Shown here: one piece after another, positions 35,785-54,020 of the stretch | Layout: each line of letters opens with the position of its first letter | Numbering within the stretch: position 1 is the first letter of the stretch | Assembly (NCBI GenBank): GCA_012295275.1 | Contig: CM022672.1 | Location: forward strand, 2,493,443-2,557,442 | DNA length: 64,000 nt | Direction: 5' to 3' | Source of the DNA: Chrysomallon squamiferum | Taxonomy: Eukaryota; Mollusca; Gastropoda; Neomphalida; Peltospiridae | Made by a program: the position numbers and the translations under genes | Notes under the pieces: generated by a model | What the model was told of the DNA's origin: nothing | The model's database searches: none | Seen by the model: only the letters and a program-made list of their open reading frames with translations

Positions 35785-35786
<2 letters not shown>

Positions 35787-35819
<33 letters not shown>

Positions 35820-35871
35820 ATAGTACATACATACATACATACATACATACATACATACATACATACATACA

Positions 35872-35903
<32 letters not shown>

Positions 35904-35920
35904 CATACATACATAGATAC
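35787..35920 (+). repeat. (AAT)n followed by (CATA)n
   Basis: (AAT)n about 35787-35818 is followed by (CATA)n about 35822-35920, nearly pure. The minus-strand Met-Tyr-Val-Cys frame across it is an artefact. Confidence 0.95.
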
Positions 35921-40140
<4,220 letters not shown>

Positions 40141-40707
40141 CTGCATGCGTGTACGCGAGCGAGCAAGAGAACTGGATACATGCTGTGAACTTTAATTTAC
40201 CTACTGTCTTATTTTCTTCTCGATTTTATTATTATTATTTTTTTTTTTTTTTTCTCATTTCTTCCTAGTATTTATCATGTTGACAGGTTAAATAACACCA
40301 TACCTGTGTGACCGACTTCTTGAAATAGCACTCCGCTCTACACCCCTGCACACACACATGTGATCCCAGCTTTGTTTACGTCATAACATTTTATTAGCTT
40401 GTTGACAGTGGGGATAAGGATTCTCTACAAATACTCTTTTTATAGCCCAACTGTGTTATTTTCATTATCAAAACCATCATTTAGAGGCTTTTTTCAGAAG
40501 TTTCTTTATGGCCTTCAGCGAAGCCGAGTTTCTCACACACTCGAACTGTAGGTTTTTAAAAGTACATCTGCGGCAAGGTTTTTTGTGAGAACTGATAAAA
40601 TAGTGGGAGGGGCGGTTTAGTCAAAAAATACAGATGTTTGTTGAAGTGAATTTTAATATATTTTAAAATATTTTCTTGGTATTCGTATACAAGCATATAT
40701 ATTTACA

Positions 40708-40760
40708 TCACACACACACACACACACATACATACACACACACACACACACACGCACACA
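40708..40760 (+). repeat. (CA)n microsatellite, interrupted
   Basis: CA dinucleotides with CATACATA and CG interruptions. No associated gene. Confidence 0.93.
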
Positions 40761-40959
40761 CGCTCATTCAATACATTCGAAAATATACACATGATAAATA
40801 CACATATATATTCATTAATAAATACATATTTACGCTTCAATTCACGGAGGTACCCCAAGAACAAATGTAAATATTTATCAAACACACTGAACATACGACA
40901 ACGCATACATTATATTGCTGCAATATACTAGTTTGTTATACTGATGATTAGAAATTAAC

Positions 40960-40962
<3 letters not shown>

Positions 40963-41037
<75 letters not shown>
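40963..41037 (+). repeat. (CT)n array, about 75 bp
   Basis: Pure CT on the plus strand, ending CTCTTAACTAAG. The fall into a TTAA flank resembles the array at 47272. Confidence 0.97.
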
Positions 41038-41040
<3 letters not shown>

Positions 41041-41460
41041 CTAAGGAAGGGGTGGTCCTTTTCCCCAAAACTGCACGAATGGCAGCGACCTATTTTTTTT
41101 TCTTTCTTTCTTTCTTATATTTTTCTCAGTACACTCTTTTGTAAAATATGATGAGTCATGATCAATATTTTGAAGTAAAAACAGTCAAGTCAACCCACAC
41201 GGCAGCAGTGTATTATGTTGTTATCAGTAAAATGAGTGTCTTGAGTGGGATATAAACTCTGCTAAATGAGCGCATCTGTACACAGTGTATCCAGTTTAAT
41301 GAGCTACTGAAGACTCTGAAATCGATACACATCGAACAGTATACACTGATGATGCAAACTACTTTGTCATCTCGACTGAACTAGACTTACGACTGTTGAT
41401 ATTGAAACGTGTCTATGGTTTTAAGTAATGTACATGTACATAATACTTTCTCTTTTGGTA

Positions 41461-41590
41461 TTTTTATTTATTCATTTATTTATTTATTTATTTATTTATT
41501 GATATTGTTATTTGTTTGTTTATTTATTTATTTATTTATTGATATTGTTATTTGTTTGTTTGTTTATTTATTTATTTATTTATTTATGAA
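41461..41590 (+). repeat. (ATTT)n block containing a 40-bp duplication
   Basis: Within an ATTT-rich tract the non-repetitive 20-mer GATATTGTTATTTGTTTGTT occurs at 41501 and 41541, so the region also has a tandem duplication of period 40. A long plus frame through here and the next CT array is low-complexity only. Confidence 0.85.
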
Positions 41591-41741
41591 GTTGTTATTT
41601 AATTTATTTATCATCATCATCATCATTATGATTATCGTTACCGCTACCTCCACTATTACTATTATTATTTATAAATATTTGTTTATGCTCTACAATAACT
41701 TTTATAATTATAGTATACACATCCACAACAACAACAGCGTC

Positions 41742-41743
<2 letters not shown>

Positions 41744-41811
<68 letters not shown>
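41744..41811 (+). repeat. (CT)n array, about 65 bp
   Basis: CT on the plus strand, with one TTT interruption near its end (CTCTTTCTC). It follows a short ACA-rich stretch. Confidence 0.95.
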
Positions 41812-41812
<1 letters not shown>

Positions 41813-43319
41813 TTTTCCATTATCTTTGGTTATCCTAAACCCGCCCTTGGCATATACCCTTCGTTACGATGTTATCATCAATGGTGAAGTAGCTGACCAG
41901 TTTGTAGGTCAGTGGAATTCGGTCATGACGTTCGATCACGCTCACTTCGTGTTTACCAGTATCGTCCTGTGTTGTATTCAGAAACAGCGCCCCAGCAAGT
42001 AAAGAAGGGCGAGAATTTTGAGAAGAAGAAGAAGCAAGAAATTATTTATTTAAACATGGTCTCGTACGCAGTGTTAAAGCAGAATTATGAGACCCGTGCA
42101 TGGTTAAGCAAAATTGTATTTTTTGCATCTGCGTGCGTGTCTGCGTTCGTGAGTGTGTGCGTGCGAGTGAGCGCGCGCTTGCCTTTTGCAGTGTGTGTCA
42201 AATGTGTGTATTTATGACGCACATGCATCTGTGTGTATGTTTTTGTATTCATGTGAGGATATGTTTATCTTATTTTTATCGTTTTCCGATATTGGGTTTT
42301 GTTATTTATTTATTAATTTTTATTAATTTATTCCATTCTAAGACAAATAATATTTATTTATTTATTGGTTATTAGTATTTGATTTTTATGCGTACCACTT
42401 TTATAAAACGGATGTAGAGATATAAGTGTGTGTGTGTCTGTGGTGTGTGTACGTACGTGTGTGTATGTGTACGTGTGTGTGTGTGTTACTACTTTTCTTT
42501 CGTATTCCTACTCGATGTACTTCAGTCTGTTTCCCCGCTGATGAGCAGAATGAGCTGACTGGGTCTAGTCTCTAAGTACATCTCTCGTACTGCTGTGCTG
42601 TATATTGATCAGCAGGAGGAATCCCAGGCACTCTACTCTACGTTAGGGAAATCACGAATTCTGATTGAAAGGAAACAATTTGATTTGGAGGTGGAACAAA
42701 TTAATTAACACTCTGTCATATTCCTGAAAGCTCAAGAGCAGTTCTACTGAGTGACACAAAATGATGGTGAACAGGCGAAAATGGCGTCATAGCTATCACA
42801 ATCTATTATTTATTTTTCTTTCTTGCACCCATCTACCCATCTATAGCCACATTTCTTTCCCTTTCTGGGCTATATCCAACTCCAGTTAATTCTTCAAAAT
42901 ATTTTCTTTCAGTAGGAAGACACATGTTATAAATCTTCGTCTCCCTCTTATTAGTTAAATAGCCCATAGAAGAAAAGACGGTTACAGATGTCAACAAATA
43001 CTTTGTCATACGTATGAATATTTTCTTCATCCAATAATATGAGATCAATATATTTACTGTTTCAAAAACCTTTGATGTAATACACTTTTGTTTATATTTG
43101 GTAATAATGTGCTTTGATATTATTCACATACGTGAGCAAAAAGTATACCCCCCACACACATATATAGTGACATCTCAAGTACAGTATGCTTATCAGAATC
43201 AATCTATGTGCGTGCATGCATACATATATACACACAAACGCACACGCATACACAGACAAAAAGAAAGTTTCACTTCGGTTCAGTACAGGTACTACTAACT
43301 GGAATACATGTTTTATATT
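41812..43319. other. Intergenic, no gene seen
   Basis: Includes TG/CG-rich sequence about 42130-42240 and 42425-42485, and (ATTT)n near 42303-42365. A 71-codon minus frame at 43048-42833 has no recognised homologue. AAAATGGCGTCA near 42778 resembles a YY1 site, isolated. Confidence 0.45.
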
Positions 43320-43329
43320 TCACACTTTT

Positions 43330-45660
43330 TTATCTGCGTTTAGTGCTAATATAAACTAAAATCTACTGATACTTGTAGCCATACTAAAACTGCTATGTTA
43401 CTATCAAAACCATCAATATAAAATAAATTACCTTTCGTATATAACTTTTTAAATTACCACGACTTGATTTTAGTACTGTTTTAGTCGACACTAACATAAA
43501 ATAAATAACTTTTCAGATATATATATTTTTTTTCATTACTTCAGCTTGGGTTTATTACTGTTTTAGTTGACACCTTTTATCTTTGGACATTGCTATTACA
43601 AATAAGACTTTTAGATGCCTGAAATGACGGTATCAAACTGTAACCTTTATATATATATTCAGATCAGTTCGTAATTACTGCTGGAATCATTATTGTTTTG
43701 GCTGACACCTATCATATGAGTTGAAACTTAATATAATCTAGGCTCTCTGAGGACAGCTGTATAATCCTAAGGCTGCTACAATCATTGTTAGAACGGTTAG
43801 TAAAATGCTGTATATGAAAAGCTTTCAGTAAGTCATTAGCTCTAATTATTGTTTTAGCTGACACCTCTTGTGTCTGGTACATTTTAATGTAAACTAGGCT
43901 TATTGGAGATTCGTGTTCTATGGTAAATTGCTGCTGTCGCTATTATAACTGTTAACACAAAAAGCTTTCAGTGCATCATTAAGTACTGTTTGGTATGATT
44001 ACTGTTTTAGATAATACGACGTATCTGTGCCAAACACCAATGTAAAATCGGTCGGTGGGAACTTGCGTGCAATATTAAAACTGATATTTGCATCAGTTAT
44101 CAGTAAATCCAATGTATTTTCAATACGTCATTACTGTTGTTAAGTATGATTATTGTTTTAAATGACATCTCTCATATATGATATAGCCTAAAACAAATTG
44201 TGGTATATGGAAACATTTATTTTAACGCTAAAGCTGTTATTATTAGAACCCTCGACACTACTACGTACAATGACACATGATGATTTCAGTACACCATCAG
44301 TATAAGATATAATCACTGTTTTAGTTCACATCTCTTAACTCCAGTATATTCTAATTTATAGTAGACTTTGGAGAGATTATTGTATAGTTGTTAAAACTGT
44401 TGTTACTACTTTCAGAACCATCAGAATTGCACAAAATAAATGTTCAGCCTAGTTCATTATGGTGTTGTTTTTGTTAACACTGCTCATATATGATAAATCG
44501 TAATAATGTAAACGAAATTCTTTGGAGTCTGGAGCGTGCAAATTACTATTTCTATTAGTTGTTATTGGCATTGTTAGCAACATAAATTTAAGCAAAAATT
44601 TACTGTTCATTTATAGTATAGCTAGATGTAATCACTTTTTAAATTAATACCTGTTTTCTATGGTAAATTACAATAATTATAAATTAACTCTATGGAACAT
44701 GAACTGAATAGAGGTCGACCATTACTGATACGAAAAACACTAATACAGATCCGTCAGTAATCTGGCACAAATTTGTTCCTAATCTTTAATGGAAATTCTT
44801 GCTGCACAAATACTGTTGGCATCACTTGAAAACATTGGCAAGGAATTCAGTTTTTGTTTCTCCATTTATTGTTAAAATCTGCTAAATTTTGACCTACCTA
44901 TTGTTTCTATGAATAATATATAAATAATCTTTTAATATAGTTCGTGATTACGTTTTCTTAGTATAATTACTGTTTTCTAAATCCTAATAGTTATAAATTA
45001 AACTATTGTGTGCTGTGTGCAATACTGAAATCTCTGCTGCAACAACGATACTAAATCTTTCCCTATAGTTCTCTATATTAGTTTTCTTGGTATGATTACA
45101 GTTCTAGTTGACACATTTTGCCTGTGATAAATCCTAATAATTGTAAACTAAGCACTTTGGAATTTCTGTTCAGTACTAAAGCTGTTACTTGTTACAAGCA
45201 TAACCGTTAACAATAAAGAGAGCAGGCTTTCGAATTCACCATAACACTGTCACATACAATGTTTGTTCTAGTTCGCATCTGTTTTCTGAGATAAATCCTA
45301 ATTATTATAAACAAAGCTTTGATTTGTGTGGAATATTAAAAACGCTACTGCAGCTTCTGTCAGTACCAGATCTGTTAATGATATATAAATAATCTTTCAG
45401 TATAGAGTTCCTCATTACTTTCTCTTGTCTTAGCTGAAGACATATACTCTGACGTAAATCCTTATATAAACTAGTTTCAGTTGACGCATGAATTCACTGC
45501 TAAGGCGCCCCTGTCATTCTGAGGACCGTTAACGATGTACAAATAACCTTTCAGCACAGTTTTTCATTACTTCTTCTTGCTGTAATAATTGTTTTAGTTT
45601 GACACGTCTTACTTGAGAGGAAGGCTAATGTAAACTGGGTCATGTCCGGTCATCCGGTAC
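43330..45660 (+). repeat. Very diverged satellite-like tandem array, about 150-165 bp period, roughly 14 copies
   Basis: No ORF of note lies here, yet a composite unit recurs. The anchor GTTTTAGNTGACAC (with variants) appears at about 43478, 43560, 43695, 43851, 44004, 44155, 44318, 44467, 44634, 44972, 45101, 45265, 45426 and 45591, mostly 149-167 apart. Each is followed in order by TAAATCCTAATNNTNTAAACTA-like, a TTGGA block, AAAGCTGCTACT-like and CCGTTAACAATATA-like blocks, then CTTTCAGTATAGTTC-like and CATTACT. Copies look about 60-75% alike by eye, with indels and a weak copy near 44800. Period and copy number are hand estimates. Confidence 0.8.
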
Positions 45661-46635
<975 letters not shown>

Positions 46636-47268
46636 TCCTCTCTGATTGTTTTCCTCTCATCAGTTAATAACACTTTAGACTGATAAATGAACAGTCTCTC
46701 AATCTATACTATATATCTCTATCACTCTTTGTGACGTGTGCCTGGCTCTGAGTCCATCTGATTATCCGTCATCTTTATTTTTGACAGCAATGTAAAGGTT
46801 CTAAAAACTGTAACTATAATTCGTCTTTGTTTTCTCTTTTGTTTTTTCTTTAATGAGTTTCGGTTGCTACAAACTGGATAAAAGGGGAAAAAAGTATTCA
46901 ACATTCATATGCATAAGTCGATAGATACTTTCTGGTTTAGTCATTAACTTCGTAATTAGAAATCCTTGAATTATTACTTTACACTTTAGATAAAAAGATT
47001 TGCTGCTAATCTATAAATTGGATGGATGAAAGAATTCCTGGCTCGTTTGTTTTGGAATTATGCATAGCGATCATTTACCTTGAATTTGCTTTCATGTTTA
47101 ATATTTACGTGAATCTGGCCACCATATCAATTTGTGCTGAAGGTCTAAGAGATTTTTGATATTACTACAGTAATGTAATTTTAATATCTATTAATATACC
47201 ATATTCTGATAATTATAATTACCAGTTCCCCTAAGAATTTTCATACTTATGCTGATTCACCACGTTAT

Positions 47269-49507
<2,239 letters not shown>

Positions 49508-49550
<43 letters not shown>
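49508..49550 (+). repeat. (CA)n microsatellite
   Basis: Pure CA on the plus strand. The minus frame Cys-Val run is an artefact. Confidence 0.96.
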
Positions 49551-49551
<1 letters not shown>

Positions 49552-50499
49552 TCAGTCATACAAGTAATACGTAGGACTATATATTTAGCATGTATTGTAT
49601 GTGATGACGTTCGTCCTTTTTGTAATATTTAAACTAAATAAAAATTGTTGTTGTTCTAAAAATACTGGAAACAGGAAAAAAACATCTGATTCAAAACCGA
49701 CCACACCTAAATGTATTTGAAGTGACATTTTGTCTGTGCTTTTAGTTTGAGTTTTAAAATTGTCAACCATGTCTGCATTTGAGTGTCTGTGTGTACGTGT
49801 ACTTGTGTGCGTGCGCGCGCGCGCGTGTGTGTGCCTGACTGCATGCATATGCGACAACTTTTCATTGACAATGTTACTTCGAACAACAACAACAACAAAA
49901 AAAACCCCACTATTTTGATAGGTTACACACAATAAAATGATTTCAAGTGCTCCACGCAGAAGCAGAAAGCATGTTGACGTGTGAACGACGAAGATCTTTT
50001 CACAACACAGACACGTAATTGTATATGCGTATAAACAACTGCGCTGGCCTTTACAAATCTCGGTGTTTGAAGCTGGCTGTTTCGCTGCGAATACGGCTCA
50101 CCTACGTGCAGTAATCCATACGACGAACCACGCTGACCACGTCTCTCAAGTACACCCAGGTCGGCTCATATATCGAACACTGCAGCTGAAGTGAAAGCTG
50201 TCATCGACCTCGGGGACTGACGTTGTGTTCGATATTTTGATTGGTTTCTCTGAACGCGATAGCGGAGTTAAATTTGACACGTTGTGTTTGTTGTCTTCCT
50301 TCTCATTTATCTTCCCTGTTTGTGTGTGTGTGTGTGTGTGTCAGGGAAGTCGTGTAAATTGTTTGTGTGTCTTTTGTACAGTGTTTTTATGTTTTTTTAT
50401 CAGTGATTGTTAAATATTATTTATCTGACTTTCTGCGTTTTTCTCTGTCTATCATACTGTCTCGTCCTGTTTCTCTTTTTCTCATACATATAGAGCATA
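49551..50499. other. Intergenic with CpG-rich patch 50030-50280
   Basis: A (CG)/(TG) stretch lies about 49808-49830. The 50030-50280 patch is CpG-rich and contains a minus-strand 25-codon run (CSIYEPTWVYLRDVVSVV onward, 50185 down to 50108) preceded by an acceptor-like CTTCAGCTGCAG and closed by TAG. No partner exon was found, so I do not call a gene. Confidence 0.4.
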
Positions 50500-50533
50500 C
50501 ACAAATACACACACACACACACATACACACACT

Positions 50534-50581
<48 letters not shown>

Positions 50582-50690
50582 CGCGCGTACATACATACAT
50601 ACAAAGCCTGACCCACAAACATACATAAAAAAAGTGCATACGTTGTACATACATACATACATACATACATAAACATATATGCATATAACA
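50500..50690 (+). repeat. (CA)n with (CATA)n blocks
   Basis: Interrupted (CA)n about 50503-50580, then CATACATA about 50588-50601 and 50645-50670. Frames through it on both strands are artefacts. Confidence 0.93.
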
Positions 50691-51127
50691 GAAAAACATA
50701 CACCAGTTTTATTTAATAAGACGGAAAATAAATGCAGTATTAATTGTGATATACTAATAAAATAAAATAACTGTACGTGTACGTTTCAAAGCATCACATA
50801 CTCCTAACATCAAAGATATATCTTTTTTTTAAAATGATCGCACTTTACTTTTCTTTCTTTCTTTCTTTCTTTATTAATTTTTAAATCTCTCTCTTGGAAC
50901 TTGTACAGTGTTTGATGTAATTAACTATGAAATCGATAGCTTTTCGGATAATCGGTATTTTTATTGCTTCGATCAATGGCACCTCTGCCACTGTATAAAT
51001 AAAAACAGAATGTGATCTATCTATAGATATTTTATTTCTGCTATTTCCTCTTATTAGGCTATGGTTTGCCTGGTTACCAGTATTTTGTTTTTCTCTCGTT
51101 GGTTTTATTATCTTTTTTTCTTTCTCT

Positions 51128-51163
<36 letters not shown>

Positions 51164-51245
51164 CTTTGTTTCTTTTTTTTTTTTTGTGGGATTGTTTTAG
51201 TTTTTCGTTTTGGTTTTCATTAGTTTTTTTTTTTTTTTTTTTTTA
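51128..51245 (+). repeat. Long T-rich tract
   Basis: Several T-runs (51131-51163, 51172-51185, 51226-51244) separated by short interruptions. No poly(A)-bearing retrocopy is recognisable on the minus strand beside it. Confidence 0.9.
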
Positions 51246-52338
51246 ATTATCTTTGTTAATTCTCTTCCTGTTTTTTCTTTTAATTAAGTTTTAAATTACG
51301 TTCTGAGACTGAATGGACTTTAGTATTTGGCAGGACAAAGAACAGCTTATGAGTCTGATTTTCTTAAGAATACTTACACTGTAAAGCTACAGTTATCGTG
51401 TTTCAAGATGTAAAGGTTACACATTTCAAATAAAAACTCTTATAAGTGGTTTCCCTCTTCTGCCAGGTTTCCGGATACTTTGAGATGAGAAACCCAAATT
51501 TATAATCTAGAACGGAAAGACATAGTTTTACTCATAACAATCGATCATTCACTTACATACTATTACACAGAGTTCTAGATTGCTTTGTTCATTGTCGTAG
51601 GCAGAATCTGAACGTAATTTAGTGGTACTCTGCTTAATCGAGGTTCGGCAGGTCGTCAGTTCTATCTTTTTATGTGGAGACATTATTTATTTAGAGACCC
51701 TCTCTCAATATACAAGAGAAATACGTACAAATATAAACACTTATGTAAAACTGATTCATTATTATTTTGAATTTGTCTCTGTGCCAATTACTCATATTCT
51801 AAATGAATTAAAAAAAACATAAAAAATCCACTGGGATATGCAAATCGGTGGAAGAAGATATTTTGCTTGGAGCAATATTCAAATTCAGTACTAACTCATT
51901 TAACTCGGCTACAGCATTAGCCGAAACGACACAGAAGGTCAATCATTATAGTGGGTTTTTTTTCGATCATTATCGTTTTTCTTTCTTCCCCCACTCGCCC
52001 CCAGTAGTATTCATCATTTGACAATAAGACTAACTGCAAGAAGTCACTAAAACGTTTTAATCTTTTAAGATTACTATAACAATTTAGATTTCAGAGTAAG
52101 GTTATTTATGATAGTTGTGAGTGTGAAAACGTCTTATAACACGGCAAGTAAACACAATTTATGAAGAGTTTAAGTGTGATAGCTTTTATGTTTGACTTTA
52201 ATGTATCAAACTGCGGTTGACCTTTACATGCTTTACAAGATCCGCTTCCCAAATTTTAATGTGAGCAAGGGTTTCGAGTTTCTTCCTGTATTCTTTTCTC
52301 AAACTTTTATTTTAGCCGATAAATATAATAAAACTCCG

Positions 52339-52340
<2 letters not shown>
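51246..52340. other. Intergenic, no gene seen
   Basis: AT-rich unique sequence with short frames only (up to 75 codons, the longest running into the next CT array). Confidence 0.45.

Positions 52341-52417
<77 letters not shown>
52341..52417 (+). repeat. (CT)n array, about 77 bp
   Basis: Pure TC/CT on the plus strand, flanked by CTCCGGG and GATTCTTTC. Confidence 0.97.
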
Positions 52418-52420
<3 letters not shown>

Positions 52421-52569
52421 TCTTTCTTTTTCACACACTTTTTTCTTCTTTGTATATATGTATGTACGTACGTATTACGTACTTATTACCTATGTATGTA
52501 TATTTATAGTTGTACATTATCAATATATATTTTTAATATTTTAACTTTCCAACATAACATTATACACCC

Positions 52570-52900
52570 TTCTTCATGATACCGCTATGAGCAATCCACA
52601 GCCCTTAAACCGGATGACATAATCGCTGACGTTATCATCATCGTCCTTGTCCCACCTACCCCTGGTTGGGTAGGATGACCCAGACACTGTTTCTGATTAC
52701 CAAGCTCTTCCTTCAGGTGACCGATTACACATTCACGAGTGCCTCGAGTGTCCGTCTGAACTTCGGCATCGAGGTCACCCAACTCGACAGGACACAACAA
52801 GAGCCTTTTTCATCATCATCTCACCACACGATCTGACGATTACGTCATCCGATAGTTACGTCATCAGATAGTTTCGCGTAGCTGGAGCGAGTGATCTGTG
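52570..52900. promoter_or_regulatory. CpG-rich patch with three CRE-like sites
   Basis: TACGTCAT (reverse of ATGACGTA) occurs at 52841-52848 and again at 52857-52864 inside a 16-bp direct duplication, and TGACGTTA lies near 52627. CpG is locally enriched. A 71-codon minus frame (52800-52585) crosses it without a recognisable domain. It could be a regulatory patch or an old repetitive element. Confidence 0.25.
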
Positions 52901-53869
52901 TGCGTAGACCAAGTATTGAAACTCAAAACTGGTGAAGTTTTTCATTTTATTTGTAATGGTTATTTAATTTTGTTAGAGATTTCACTGACAAAAATATATT
53001 GGTGTACTGGGACTGAAGGGAATACAGACATTTTGAAATGAAAGTCATAGGTAGTCGAAAACAGAGAAACAGAGTAATAATGAATAGATATATTTAGTAA
53101 CAAGTCTGTAATTACAGTTTAATATCAATAGCTGTTAAATGTCACGCATAATGGTTTTATATAATGATGTTACGAATGAAGAATAAGTCTACTGTCCTTG
53201 TCAGTTAGCAAAAATGAATCTTTCAAGTTTTCCTTCCTGTAGCATTACGGCCTTTGATAGACAAATCATAAAATATTGGCTGAACAGGGAAATAGTATCA
53301 TGCAAATCAAGAACCGGTCATACATCTATCTACAAGTAAAAGCATTTCAAAATAACTAAATATGTACAACTAAACCGAGACTGAATGTGTAATAGAAAAC
53401 TATAATAAGTGGAACAAAAACACCTACAACCAACTGAAAATCAGAAGGAAATGCAAACAAATGGATGAAAAAATGAATGAGACAGATACCCATTAGGTTG
53501 ACAGCAGCAGTGATACTAGTGTTTTGTTGGTACAACACGTGGAATGTCTGTTATTGTTTTGTTGTTTTTTCTGGTAAATTGATGGCGAGAGAATCACAGA
53601 TGAACGCGAGGTGGCTCTAACGAGCAGAGCTTTGTATCAAAGGTGTGAAAAACAATCATGCGTCGCTAATTTCACACTGGAACACTGTGTGTGTTCCACG
53701 TCGAAATATCACTGTGATGAGGAACATGTGTGATATTTCAACACAGTTTTCTGTTTCACAAATAATTGGGTGTAGTCAGATAGAAAATTGCCTGAGTCAG
53801 CGCTTGATTTTACTCTATTTGCCAAATATGTGTTTGTGCGTATATATATATATATATACATATACACAC

Positions 53870-53909
<40 letters not shown>

Positions 53910-53983
53910 ATATGTATGTATTATGTACATGGGTATGCATATGTTCGTATGTATATATGCATCAGTGAGACAAACTATTTATA

Positions 53984-54020
<37 letters not shown>

